From Marinirhabdus sp963799365 (GTDB lineage: Bacteria; Bacteroidota; Bacteroidia; Flavobacteriales; Flavobacteriaceae): 64,000 nucleotides of DNA. The translations under genes and the position numbers were made by a program. The notes below the pieces were generated by a model. It was given only the letters and a program-made list of their open reading frames with translations, had not been told where the DNA came from and made no database searches. Below are positions 26,085 to 34,241 of the stretch, one piece after another. Position 1 is the stretch's first letter. Every line of letters starts with the position of its first letter. The stretch spans positions 1 through 64,000 of the forward strand of contig CAWCWV010000006.1 in assembly GCA_963799365.1 (NCBI GenBank), in the 5' to 3' direction.

Positions 26085-26440
26085 GATATTTTGATGCTTT
26101 TCTTCGTTTATGTCTGCGTAAAATAAAGGGGCAAAGATACTACTATAGAAGCATCTTTTAAGAGTGTAAATATGTTTTTTGGGTGGAAATAGCTAAATTT
26201 TAAGGTAATTAATTCAAATTAAGAAAAGCTTAACAAGTCCAGTTATTTTGTAGGGTATTGAACGGTATAATTAAATAATTTTATAATTAATTTAAGAAAT
26301 AACTCACAATTTATTTGCATTTCACAATTCTTTGTTCTTATATTTACCCCTCTCAACGATATTAATTTAAATTATTGCCTATAGCATATTATTACTTTTA
26401 AAATTTATTGAACAAACAACGCGCCGACCAAAAAGCATAG
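26085..26440. other. Intergenic region between uvrA and an ECF sigma gene
   Basis: This AT-rich divergent spacer holds the uvrA -7 box TATCTTTG (minus strand, 26139-26132). From 26240 onward it has runs of A and T likely to form bent DNA before the sigma gene. I see no gene, repeat or clear terminator in it. Confidence 0.6.
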
Positions 26441-26464
26441 TTGTTTAATTTAGAAAGTATTGAT

Positions 26465-27049
26465 ATGAAAAAAAGCATAGTTACTGATGCATCTTTGGTA
26501 AGTGCATACATGCAAGGCAATGAATCTGCACTTGGCGATCTAATCACACGTCATAAACAAAGAATTTACAGTTTTATTTATTCCAAGGTTTTTGACCGCG
26601 ATGTGGCCGAAGATATATTTCAGGATACCTTTATAAAAGTTATTAGAACACTGAAACGTGGCGCCTATAATGAAGAGGGTAAATTTCTACCCTGGGTAAT
26701 GCGTATTGCTCATAATTTGGTTATTGATCATTTTAGAAAAAGCAACCGTATGCCGAAATTTGAAAACAATGACGATTTCAATATTTTTTCGGTACTCTCT
26801 GATGGTTCTTTAAATGCTGAAAAACAGATTATAAAAGGGCAGGTAGAAGATGACGTACGCAGACTTATACAAGAACTTCCTGTAGATCAAAAAGAAGTTC
26901 TCATTATGCGTATGTATAAGGATATGAGCTTTAAAGAAATTAGCGAACAAACTGGTGTGAGTATTAATACTGCATTAGGAAGAATGCGTTATGCCCTCAT
27001 AAATTTACGTAAAGTAATTGATAAGCATAATATAATATTGACAAACTAA
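26465..27049 (+). CDS. ECF-type RNA polymerase sigma-70 factor
   Basis: Sigma factor of 194 residues with region 2 (about 12-85, including 'DVAEDIFQDTFIKVI' and the -10-binding 'WVMRIAHNLVIDHFR') and region 4 (about 130-185, 'LPVDQKEVLIMRMYKDMSFKEIS' in shorthand, then a helix-turn-helix). I choose the start at 26465 (MKKSIVTDAS), which fits the family. No anti-sigma gene is adjacent. Instead a 50-residue protein gene follows 58 bp downstream, an arrangement that looks conserved in Flavobacteriaceae. Probably an envelope or growth-phase regulator; its targets are unknown. Confidence 0.92.
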   Translation: MKKSIVTDASLVSAYMQGNESALGDLITRHKQRIYSFIYSKVFDRDVAEDIFQDTFIKVIRTLKRGAYNEEGKFLPWVMRIAHNLVIDHFRKSNRMPKFENNDDFNIFSVLSDGSLNAEKQIIKGQVEDDVRRLIQELPVDQKEVLIMRMYKDMSFKEISEQTGVSINTALGRMRYALINLRKVIDKHNIILTN

Positions 27050-27107
27050 CACAATAAACATTTCTATAGGGCGTTATTAGGTAACATTAACCTCAAAAAT
27101 ACGTTCT

Positions 27108-27260
27108 ATGCAAAAAATGTACTCTGAAACGCCACGACCGGAACACGTGGAGAAAAATTTGGTTCCTAAAGGAGAGACTATTAAGTTCCTCCTGGATTAT
27201 TCGAAGGCTTTAAGTGTTATAGATTATAATAAATTGAAGTTTGAAGCACTTCTAAACTAA
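27108..27260 (+). CDS. Small conserved protein downstream of the ECF sigma gene
   Basis: A 50-residue ORF starting 'MQKMYSETPRPEHVEKNLVP' and ending 'KLKFEALLN'. It is hydrophilic with a predicted helix ('TIKFLLDYSKALSVI'), no signal peptide and no transmembrane segment. It begins 58 bp after the sigma stop and is closed by a terminator at 27268-27302, so the two probably form one transcript. From memory, similar short proteins follow this sigma gene in other Flavobacteriaceae, which would suggest a cytosolic sigma partner; both points are unproven here. Confidence 0.7.
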   Translation: MQKMYSETPRPEHVEKNLVPKGETIKFLLDYSKALSVIDYNKLKFEALLN

Positions 27261-27267
27261 ACTTTGG

Positions 27268-27302
27268 AAAACCCCGAAATTTCACCACTTTCGGGGTTTT
27301 TT
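27268..27302 (+). terminator. Terminator of the sigma / small-protein operon
   Basis: AAAACCCCGAAA and TTTCGGGGTTTT form a 12-bp stem with loop TTTCACCAC-like sequence, followed by T. It also lies just beyond the convergent nth gene and may act for both. Confidence 0.85.
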
Positions 27303-27313
27303 GTGTCTTGTTG

Positions 27314-27976
27314 TCACTTCTTTTTCCTTTTATTATAGTAGTCTTTGAGGACAGTTTTTCTGCCTATAGTTTTGGTAATTGGATCTTTGTCCAAATCCCA
27401 GCCACGTGCTTGGCAATACTGCCGTCCATACCATATTATTTGTAGATGTAATTTATTCCAAATTTCTATTGGGAATAATCTCTTGGCATCTTTTTCCGTT
27501 TGTGATACGTTTTTACCATTGGTAAATCCCCAGCGGTACATAAGTCTATGAATATGAGTGTCTACAGGGAAAGCGGGAATCCCAAATGCCTGTGATACAA
27601 CAACACTTGCCGTTTTATGGCCAACAGCCGGAAATTCTTCTAATGCTGAAATATCTTCCGGAACCCTCCCGTTGTACTTTTCAATAAGAATTTGAGAGAG
27701 TCCATGGATACCTTTTGCTTTCATAGGGGAAAGACCCACAGGTTTTATAATATCTCGAATTTCTTCTATAGAAAGTTTCACCATATCATATGGATTGTCT
27801 GCCACTTCAAATAATAATGGTGTTATTTTGTTTACACGAACATCGGTACTTTGGGCAGAAAGTAATACTGCGATTAAAAGTGTGTACGGATCTTTATGGT
27901 CTAACGGAATTGGAATCTCTGGATAGATTTCATTTAACGTATCTATAACAAACTGTACCTTTTCTTGTTTGGTCAT
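27314..27976 (-). CDS. nth: Endonuclease III homologue lacking the Fe-S cysteines
   Basis: DNA glycosylase/AP lyase (220 residues) that removes oxidised pyrimidines in base excision repair. The helix-hairpin-helix and catalytic lysine are in 'FPAVGHKTASVV' and the catalytic aspartate in 'FPVDTHIHRL', so activity is expected. The C-terminal [4Fe-4S] loop normally has C-x6-C-x2-C-x5-C; here only the first cysteine remains ('YGRQYCQARGW') and the following stretch 'DLDKDPITKTIGRK' has none. The enzyme therefore probably folds without the cluster. Divergent from bcp, with 28 bp between the starts. Confidence 0.92.
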   Translation of the reverse strand: MTKQEKVQFVIDTLNEIYPEIPIPLDHKDPYTLLIAVLLSAQSTDVRVNKITPLLFEVADNPYDMVKLSIEEIRDIIKPVGLSPMKAKGIHGLSQILIEKYNGRVPEDISALEEFPAVGHKTASVVVSQAFGIPAFPVDTHIHRLMYRWGFTNGKNVSQTEKDAKRLFPIEIWNKLHLQIIWYGRQYCQARGWDLDKDPITKTIGRKTVLKDYYNKRKKK

Positions 27977-28004
27977 TTTACTTACTTTTATACAAAAATA
28001 AACT

Positions 28005-28460
28005 ATGAAAACATTACAAGCTGGCGATACAGTGCCAAATTTTACCGTAAACGATGAAGCAGGAAATAAAGTTTCACTATCAGATTACAAAGGAAAAAAA
28101 CTAGTGGTGTTTTTCTACCCAAAGGCAAATACACCGGGTTGTACCGCCGAAGCTTGCAACTTACGAGACAACTATAAAGAGCTCCAAGATGCAGGCTATT
28201 CATTACTGGGCGTGAGTGCCGATAGTGAAAAAATGCAGTCTAACTTTAAAAATAAGTTTGAATTTCCCTTTCCGCTGTTAGCAGACGAAAATAAAGAAGT
28301 AATCAATGCTTTTGGTGTTTGGGGGCCTAAAAAATTTATGGGTAAAGAGTATGATGGTATTCATCGTAAAACATTTTTAGTAGACAAAAATGGAAAAGTG
28401 GAACGAGTGATAGATAAAGTAAAAACTAAAGACCACGCAGCGCAGATTTTAGAAGCATAA
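28005..28460 (+). CDS. bcp: Thiol peroxidase (BCP-type peroxiredoxin)
   Basis: Peroxiredoxin of 151 residues that reduces hydrogen peroxide and organic peroxides with thioredoxin as donor. The peroxidatic cysteine is C46 in 'PKANTPGCTAEAC', with C51 as the likely resolving cysteine five residues on, as in E. coli Bcp. It is cytosolic (no signal peptide) and divergent from nth, a sensible pairing of oxidant removal and oxidative DNA repair. A terminator follows at 28482-28505. Confidence 0.95.
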   Translation: MKTLQAGDTVPNFTVNDEAGNKVSLSDYKGKKLVVFFYPKANTPGCTAEACNLRDNYKELQDAGYSLLGVSADSEKMQSNFKNKFEFPFPLLADENKEVINAFGVWGPKKFMGKEYDGIHRKTFLVDKNGKVERVIDKVKTKDHAAQILEA

Positions 28461-28481
28461 AATTAAACACGTCTCAAATTC

Positions 28482-28505
28482 AAAACCCGCAACTTGCGGG
28501 TTTTT
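28482..28505 (+). terminator. Terminator after bcp
   Basis: AAAACCCGCA and TGCGGGTTTT form a tight stem with a three-base loop and a T-run. On the other strand an equivalent T-run could serve the convergent gene at 28532. Confidence 0.8.
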
Positions 28506-28531
28506 AATCGTGTAAAACTTCGCATTCTAAA

Positions 28532-29992
28532 TTATTCTTCTGCAACCTCTGTCTTTAGGTCTACATGATGGCTAAACAAATGCTTTTCTTTAATAATTTC
28601 AGAAACTCCCTTTGGTAGCATTTTTTCCCAACCGTCTTGGTTGTTTTCAATCATGGAGAGAACTTCTCTTGAGAAAATATTGAGGATGTCCTGGTTAAAA
28701 TCTTCTATATCTACCACTTTTCCGTTGTATTTAAAGAACTTATAAAGTTCTTTCATACGTGGATGTACTTTTAAGTTTTCACTATTGGTGTATTCGCCCG
28801 TTTCTGGGTCTCGCATAGGGTAAAGATATACTTTCAAATCTTTGAAGAAGAGTTTTCCAAATGCCTCCAAAATCCCACCGCTTAAGTGACGGTAGTACTT
28901 CTCGTCAAAAATATCTACTAGATTGTTTACTCCCATAGCCAATCCTAATCTCATTTTGGTATAGCGGGAGAAATATTCAACCAATTTATAGTATTCCTGA
29001 AAATTAGAAATCATAACCGTATGACCCAAGGAACAAAGTAATCTCGCGCGGTCCATGAAGTCTTCTTCATCTATTTCACCCTCAGCTCGAAGGTTGGAAA
29101 GTGTGATTTCAAAAATAACCTCGGTGCGTTCTTTTTCAACTCTATTTTCTTCTAAAAACATTGCGTATGATTTCTCATACATATCTATATTCACTTTGGT
29201 CACAGGACGGAAACTACCACGAAGGGCTAAAATGTTCTTTTTATATAAAATCCTAGCAGGAAGAATGTTATTTCCGTCTGGGCCGAACATAACAGCATCT
29301 GTCATTCCATTCTTAATAAGCTGTAAACTCATTAACCTATTGTCCACCTTTTCAAACTTAGGACCTGAGAAGTTAATGGTGTCTATTTCAATCTTATCCT
29401 TATCAATATGATCGTAGAGATAGCGAAGTAATTTGCGAGGCTGATCGAATTTATAATAAGCTCCGTAAATTAAATTCACACCTAATATTCCTAATGTGAT
29501 TTGTTGTGCAACAGCATCATTTTCATGAAAACGAATGTGTAGAATAATCTCGCTATAGTCTTCATCTGGCTTGGTTTGGTAACGTATACCCAGCCATCCA
29601 TGACCTTTATATTTCTTTGCAAAATCAATAGTAGCAACCGTATTAGCGTAGGCAAAAAATAATTTTTCAGGATGCTTTTCACGAACAATGCGTTCTTCAA
29701 TGAGGTTCATTTCGTGATTCAGCATTTTTTTGAGACGAGATTCAGTCACATACCTGCTATCTTCTTCTACTCCATAAATTGCATCACTAAAATCTTTGTC
29801 ATACGCAGACATAGTTTTAGCTATGGTGCCGGAAGCACCACCCGCTCTAAAGAAATTACGAACAGTTTCCTGTCCAGCGCCTATTTCGGCAAAGGTGCCG
29901 TAGATATTCTCGTTCAGGTTAATGCGTAAGGCTTTATTTCTTACAGAAGGGATATTTTCAAATTCCTTATCCCCCTTAATCATGTCTGGCAT
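28532..29992 (-). CDS. Conserved protein often labelled nicotinate-nucleotide adenylyltransferase
   Basis: Cytosolic protein of 486 residues (or 483 from the second ATG, 'MIKGDKEFENIP'). Close homologues, from memory, occur across Bacteroidota and some other phyla and are sometimes labelled nicotinate-nucleotide adenylyltransferase. I see no nucleotidyltransferase signature of the (G/T)xFxPxHxGH kind. Visible conserved blocks include 'GTFAEIGAGQETVRNFFRA', 'FSGPKFEKVDNRLMSLQL', 'MTDAVMFGPDGNN' and 'HLSGGILEAFGKLFF'. It is monocistronic, divergent from the metallo-beta-lactamase gene. Its function is unknown. Confidence 0.7.
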   Translation of the reverse strand: MPDMIKGDKEFENIPSVRNKALRINLNENIYGTFAEIGAGQETVRNFFRAGGASGTIAKTMSAYDKDFSDAIYGVEEDSRYVTESRLKKMLNHEMNLIEERIVREKHPEKLFFAYANTVATIDFAKKYKGHGWLGIRYQTKPDEDYSEIILHIRFHENDAVAQQITLGILGVNLIYGAYYKFDQPRKLLRYLYDHIDKDKIEIDTINFSGPKFEKVDNRLMSLQLIKNGMTDAVMFGPDGNNILPARILYKKNILALRGSFRPVTKVNIDMYEKSYAMFLEENRVEKERTEVIFEITLSNLRAEGEIDEEDFMDRARLLCSLGHTVMISNFQEYYKLVEYFSRYTKMRLGLAMGVNNLVDIFDEKYYRHLSGGILEAFGKLFFKDLKVYLYPMRDPETGEYTNSENLKVHPRMKELYKFFKYNGKVVDIEDFNQDILNIFSREVLSMIENNQDGWEKMLPKGVSEIIKEKHLFSHHVDLKTEVAEE

Positions 29993-30072
29993 ATTACACT
30001 ATTTAATTGTGCTATAACAAAGGTAACGAATAGGCTAAGCAAACTAAAAAAATTACTGTTATTTTTGTCCTA

Positions 30073-30849
30073 ATGAAAAGTAAGCTTACCATTACATTTT
30101 TAGGCACAGGAACCTCACAAGGCATTCCAGTAATTGGCAGTTCGCATCCTGTATGTTTAAGTAACGACGTGCGGGATAAAAGATTGCGGGTTTCGGTTTT
30201 GTTGGAGTGGGGAGGGTATACGTATGTGATCGACTGCGGTCCAGATTTTAGACAACAAATGTTGCGAGAAAATGTACAGTCTATTGACGGAATTCTCTTA
30301 ACACACGAGCATAGTGACCATACGGCTGGATTGGATGATATACGTCCATTTTCATTTCAGAAAGGACATGTAGATTTTTATGCCCACAAGCGGGTTTTTA
30401 AATCTTTACACCAACGTTTTGGATATATTTTTGAAACAGAAAATAAATATCCTGGAGCTCCTACCATTGCTGAAATAGAATTAAAAAATGAAAGCTCTTT
30501 TTATCTAGCAGATAAGGAAGTTATTCCTATAGAGTTTTTACACGGACAACTACCTGTTTTGGGATTTAAAATTGATGGTTTCACTTATTTAACCGATATG
30601 AAAACAATCGCAAACACCGAGCTAGAAAAAATTAAGAATACTGAAATATTGGTTTTAAGCTGTCTGAGAGAAAAACCACATTACTCGCATCTTAATCTGG
30701 AGGAAGCTTTGGCGTTGGTCAAAAAAATTAATCCTAAGAAAACCTATTTTACACACATAAGTCATTTATTAGGCTTTCACGAGGAAGTGGAATCAAAATT
30801 GCCAAAAAACGTTTACTTGGCATACGATGGACTTAAAATTTCAGTTTAA
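30073..30849 (+). CDS. MBL-fold metallohydrolase (PhnP-like)
   Basis: Metallo-beta-lactamase-fold hydrolase of 258 residues, cytosolic. The metal site is 'LTHEHSDHTAGLDD' (HxHxDH), with a further aspartate in 'LTDMKT' and a histidine in 'FTHISHLLG'. The N-terminus 'FLGTGTSQGIPVIG' is typical of the phosphoribosyl 1,2-cyclic phosphodiesterase (PhnP)-like group. The real substrate is not known; no phosphonate genes are nearby. A -7 box TATTTTTG at 30060-30067 sits only 5 bp before the start codon, suggesting a very short leader or a leaderless mRNA. Confidence 0.85.
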   Translation: MKSKLTITFLGTGTSQGIPVIGSSHPVCLSNDVRDKRLRVSVLLEWGGYTYVIDCGPDFRQQMLRENVQSIDGILLTHEHSDHTAGLDDIRPFSFQKGHVDFYAHKRVFKSLHQRFGYIFETENKYPGAPTIAEIELKNESSFYLADKEVIPIEFLHGQLPVLGFKIDGFTYLTDMKTIANTELEKIKNTEILVLSCLREKPHYSHLNLEEALALVKKINPKKTYFTHISHLLGFHEEVESKLPKNVYLAYDGLKISV

Positions 30850-30882
30850 TAATAATTATAGAATTACTAAAAATCACCCAAA

Positions 30883-31377
30883 ATGAGAAATAAAATATTT
30901 ATGTACCTGTTTTTCTTTGCTGTCCTATTTATCATATTTCAGTATATGAATGAAAAGTCAATTTTTGAAAGTCAGGAAAAGCAAATTACCAGCTTATCAA
31001 AGAAGGTGGCTGTAGCAGATTCATTGTCTGGTTTGCAACAGGAAGCGCTGTTGGAGTTAAATTATTTCAATTTAATGAACAACGATAAAGCTATGGACTA
31101 CCTAGAGAAACTAGGTTTAGACGCTCAGGATGTTGCTAACATGGTACGCGATCAAATTTATGATTTGAATGTTGCACCCAATGGAAATCCTCTAGTGCCC
31201 GTAGAGGGAATGGAAGGGAAAATGCACATTAATAAAATCAAATTTTTAAACCACCGTTGGGTCATTGCAGATTTTAGCGATGGGACCTATTGGGGAGAAG
31301 TGCTTATTGAGTATTTTTTTGATGAAAAGAATGAGCTTTCGTTGCGAACTATTGAAGGAGTTTTGTATCCAAACTAG
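30883..31377 (+). CDS. Membrane-anchored protein of unknown function
   Basis: A 164-residue protein with one N-terminal transmembrane helix ('YLFFFAVLFIIFQYM'), a short coiled-coil (about 25-50, 'SQEKQITSLSKKVAVADSL') and a C-terminal periplasmic domain with aromatic/beta content ending 'SLRTIEGVLYPN'. It begins 33 bp after the MBL gene on the same strand and is probably cotranscribed. I recognise it only as a conserved hypothetical of Flavobacteriaceae. Confidence 0.75.
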   Translation: MRNKIFMYLFFFAVLFIIFQYMNEKSIFESQEKQITSLSKKVAVADSLSGLQQEALLELNYFNLMNNDKAMDYLEKLGLDAQDVANMVRDQIYDLNVAPNGNPLVPVEGMEGKMHINKIKFLNHRWVIADFSDGTYWGEVLIEYFFDEKNELSLRTIEGVLYPN

Positions 31378-31559
31378 TTGGTAGGTGATCGTTTTTAGAA
31401 CGCCTCGCTGTTGGGATATTGCAGTGAAAGAATGTTTCACTTATGATATTTTATAGTTTCAATATTGTAATCGAATTCAAAAATAATTTTTTTCCAGCGA
31501 AGCGGTCTTTAATCTTTCTTCTTTGCTCTAAACCTGTTAAAATAATTGCTAATTTCAAT

Positions 31560-32216
31560 TTAATTCTTTTCCAACCATTCCTTTAACTCGTAAAAATTTT
31601 GAGGTGCTACGCCATGACCAACTGGAAATTCGGAATATTTGCATGGGATGTTTAAGTTTTCCAGAAAAGGTTTAGTTTTCTGTGCCCAAGAAACGGGAAT
31701 TACCTGATCTGCATTTCCGTGGGAACTGTACACTTTTAATTTGCTGAAATCGTTATTTTCATAACCAGTTTTTAAAATCCCTTCATTGATATAGCCACTT
31801 AAGCCAACGACACGTTGTACTATTTCAGGATAACTTAACGCTATTGAAAAACTTAAAATAGTGCCTTGACTAAAACCCAACAGGGTTACATTTTCTTCGG
31901 AAACCTGATACGCTTCTATAATTTCGTCTATACATTTAACCACTAGATCTCTTGAAGCTATGGCCTGTTCATCATCACTAAATTTTCCGTTGGTATCGTC
32001 AAAATAGATATTATACCATGCATTTCCATAGGGCTGCATTGGGATAGGAGCTTTCAGGGAAATGATGGTGTATTTTTTGGGTAATTCGGCAGCAAATGAA
32101 AATAAGTCGTTTTCATCACTCCCAAAGCCATGTAGCATGATGATTACGGGTGGTTTTTCAGTTGATGGTTCAGCAAATTTAATGTTATGTGCTAGCGAAA
32201 GTGTTTGTTTTTTCAT
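31560..32216 (-). CDS. Alpha/beta hydrolase (phospholipase/carboxylesterase family)
   Basis: Small esterase of 218 residues. The nucleophile is in 'LLGFSQGTILS' (GFSQG), the aspartate in 'SHGNADQVIPVSW' and the histidine in 'FPVGHGVAPQNF'; the oxyanion region is 'IMLHGFGSDENDL'. This is the phospholipase/carboxylesterase (YpfH-like) family; no signal peptide, so cytosolic. It is the last gene of the minus-strand cluster that starts with the BatA-type gene at 36167, separated from the DUF4870-like gene by 75 bp. Confidence 0.9.
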   Translation of the reverse strand: MKKQTLSLAHNIKFAEPSTEKPPVIIMLHGFGSDENDLFSFAAELPKKYTIISLKAPIPMQPYGNAWYNIYFDDTNGKFSDDEQAIASRDLVVKCIDEIIEAYQVSEENVTLLGFSQGTILSFSIALSYPEIVQRVVGLSGYINEGILKTGYENNDFSKLKVYSSHGNADQVIPVSWAQKTKPFLENLNIPCKYSEFPVGHGVAPQNFYELKEWLEKN

Positions 32217-32291
32217 AGTAAAATATAATAAAAATAAAGAAGCCGCAATTTACAAAATTACGGCCTCAATGGGGAAGGTTGGAATTAGTGG

Positions 32292-32636
32292 TTAACCAAT
32301 ATTTTTAAACCATTCTTGAAATTTTTCACCTACCAATGGAACAGGTTTTGTTTCGCCCTGTACAGCTGCCAGAATTCCTAAAATCCAGAGAACGAATACT
32401 CCTATATATAAAATTGTTGATAAAAATGGAATGTAAAAAACATAAGATAAAATGTAAAAAAACACCCAGACTATAAAGTATAATACTATAATACCGATGC
32501 TTTGTCTAATATGATAACTAGCAAAACTATTTTTTTTATCATTATTCATTACTATAGCAATGATAAGGCCTATAAGTGTTACATATGAAATTATGGCTAT
32601 AGTTTTACCTTCTTCAATAGTGCTTGAATTTTCCAT
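32292..32636 (-). CDS. DUF4870/Tic20-like small membrane protein (copy 2)
   Basis: Membrane protein of 114 residues with about four transmembrane segments. After a polar N-terminus it has 'IISYVTLIGLIIAIVMN', then the conserved 'SFASYHIRQSIGIIVLYF' segment and a final helix before 'PVPLVGEKFQEWF'. It is paralogous to the neighbour at 32670-32990 (shared order: 'IAYITFVGFFIALSMN', 'FATWHIKNMFGLL', 'FLSKKFQTWF'). The family is widespread and uncharacterised; some members modulate membrane protein complexes. Likely translated from the same mRNA as its neighbours. Confidence 0.85.
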   Translation of the reverse strand: MENSSTIEEGKTIAIISYVTLIGLIIAIVMNNDKKNSFASYHIRQSIGIIVLYFIVWVFFYILSYVFYIPFLSTILYIGVFVLWILGILAAVQGETKPVPLVGEKFQEWFKNIG

Positions 32637-32669
32637 GGGTTGTTTTTAAAAGCAAAAAGATACAATAAA

Positions 32670-32990
32670 CTATTCTAAAAATGTGAACCAAGTCTGAAAC
32701 TTCTTACTTAAAAATGGAATCCCCTCTTTTTTATTAGTGATAACCATTACTAAGGAGAAAGCCCATAATGCTACCGTTATCCAATAGATTATGTCACCAA
32801 CAAGTAGATTTATATGAAACTGACTGACAACAGCTATTAATAATAAAAGCAGTAAACCAAACATGTTTTTGATATGCCATGTGGCAAAAGGTTCGGGTTT
32901 GTCTTTATTCATAGACAATGCGATAAAAAAACCAACAAAAGTGATGTAGGCGATTACGGCTTTTTTTTTTCCAGCGGGAACCTTAGTCAT
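32670..32990 (-). CDS. DUF4870/Tic20-like small membrane protein (copy 1)
   Basis: Membrane protein of 106 residues, paralogous to 32292-32636. It has a basic start ('MTKVPAGKKKA'), three to four transmembrane helices and the conserved 'FATWHIKNMFGLL' segment. The start overlaps the end of the dihydroorotase-like gene by 8 bp, which implies coupling with that protein. Function unknown; its placement suggests that it works with the upstream products. Confidence 0.85.
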   Translation of the reverse strand: MTKVPAGKKKAVIAYITFVGFFIALSMNKDKPEPFATWHIKNMFGLLLLLLIAVVSQFHINLLVGDIIYWITVALWAFSLVMVITNKKEGIPFLSKKFQTWFTFLE

Positions 32991-34239
32991 TTAAAACTAT
33001 ATTATTGTTATGTACAATCCCGTAAACATTTCCTTTTAGGGTTTTGCCTAGCATAGCAGCATTTTTGGAAGTTGATATAACATCTTCTTCAGAAAACTCG
33101 CTGGCACCTTCGGGGTTAAAAAGGGTGAGGTTGGCTTTAGTTCCTTCAATAAGAGGAAACATTTCAATCCCAAATCTATTTTTAAGTCCGTTAAGTGCTT
33201 TTATGGTAGTTTCCAAATCTGTTACTTGGTTTAGAGCGCCAAAACAACTTTCCAGCCCAATGCTCCCAAAAGCAGCGTGGTCGAACTCAGTTTTTTTATC
33301 TTCGATAATTCTTGGATCGTGATTGCTGGTTACACCGTCAATTGTTCCTTCTTTTAATCCTTTTAAAAGTGCTTTTACATGTTGTTGTGTTCTTAACGGA
33401 GGCAATACTTTAAAATTTGTATCAAAGCCTTCTAGCTCATCATCTGTTAAACAAAGATTGTTGATGGAAACACTACAGGTTACATCCAGTCCTTTCTTTT
33501 TGGCATCTTTAAGTAATTGTACCGATTTTTTTGTAGAAATAGTGGGAATGTGTAAGCTACCACCTGTATACTCTAAAAGATATAGATCTCGCGTTATTTG
33601 CAACTCTTCTGAAAGTGCAGGAATACCTTTTAAACCCAATTTTGTACTATTTATTTCTTCGTTAACCATTCCTTTTCTGGAAATAGAAGGATCCATTGGG
33701 AAGGATTGTACCAGGCCTTTAAAATTTTGAGTGTATTGTAGGGCTATTTTAAGCAGGTTTGCATTTTCGATAGGTAACTGATAGTCATAAAAAGAAACAG
33801 CGCCTTCGGATTTCATATCGAATAATTCGGCGAGATCTTTCCCGTGTGCTTGTACTGTTAGTGATCCAACAGGATAGACTGTTACAGCATTTCCAGCACT
33901 CTTTGTTTTAATATACTGAATGCCAGATTTACTGTCTACTACCGGAAAAGTAAGCCCATTTAGAGCAATAGCTGTAAATCCAGACCTTGCAGCAGTTTTA
34001 AGTCCGTTGCTAATAGTTTCCCTATCCTCATAGCCTGGATCGCCAAAACATACGCTACTGTCAAACCAACCTTGAGAAATATGAAGGTTTTTCAGTTTTA
34101 TTTCTTTTGCTTTAGGTGCAGAAATAGTAGTTGCTATTTTTTTTATTACTCCTTTTTCAATTAAAACATCTCTTATTTTTAAGTGATGTTCACTTGTTGG
34201 GTCTACGATCGTTGCGTTTTTAAATAGCGTTGCACTCAT
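32983..34239 (-). CDS. Dihydroorotase-like protein lacking metal ligands
   Basis: Amidohydrolase-fold protein of 418 residues of the class I dihydroorotase (PyrC/PyrX) type. The canonical metal motif G-F-x-D-x-H-x-H reads GWFDSSVCF here, so the two histidines are S62 and C64. The later 'PHHL' reads INNL ('VSINNLCLT'), and the catalytic 'DHAPH' reads NHDPR. All key ligands are gone, so it is probably inactive as a hydrolase. In Pseudomonas a comparable inactive PyrC' is a structural subunit of aspartate transcarbamoylase; here the gene lies 2 bp after the BatA-type gene, pointing elsewhere. Often annotated as pyrC. Confidence 0.85.
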   Translation of the reverse strand: MSATLFKNATIVDPTSEHHLKIRDVLIEKGVIKKIATTISAPKAKEIKLKNLHISQGWFDSSVCFGDPGYEDRETISNGLKTAARSGFTAIALNGLTFPVVDSKSGIQYIKTKSAGNAVTVYPVGSLTVQAHGKDLAELFDMKSEGAVSFYDYQLPIENANLLKIALQYTQNFKGLVQSFPMDPSISRKGMVNEEINSTKLGLKGIPALSEELQITRDLYLLEYTGGSLHIPTISTKKSVQLLKDAKKKGLDVTCSVSINNLCLTDDELEGFDTNFKVLPPLRTQQHVKALLKGLKEGTIDGVTSNHDPRIIEDKKTEFDHAAFGSIGLESCFGALNQVTDLETTIKALNGLKNRFGIEMFPLIEGTKANLTLFNPEGASEFSEEDVISTSKNAAMLGKTLKGNVYGIVHNNNIVLND

Positions 34240-34241
34240 AG

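Noticed and set aside
28532..29992. Nicotinate-nucleotide adenylyltransferase
   Set aside because: No nucleotidyltransferase signature motif is visible; the label appears to be inherited.
32983..34239. Functional dihydroorotase (pyrC)
   Set aside because: The metal-binding histidines and the catalytic aspartate motif are replaced, so I do not assign pyrC.
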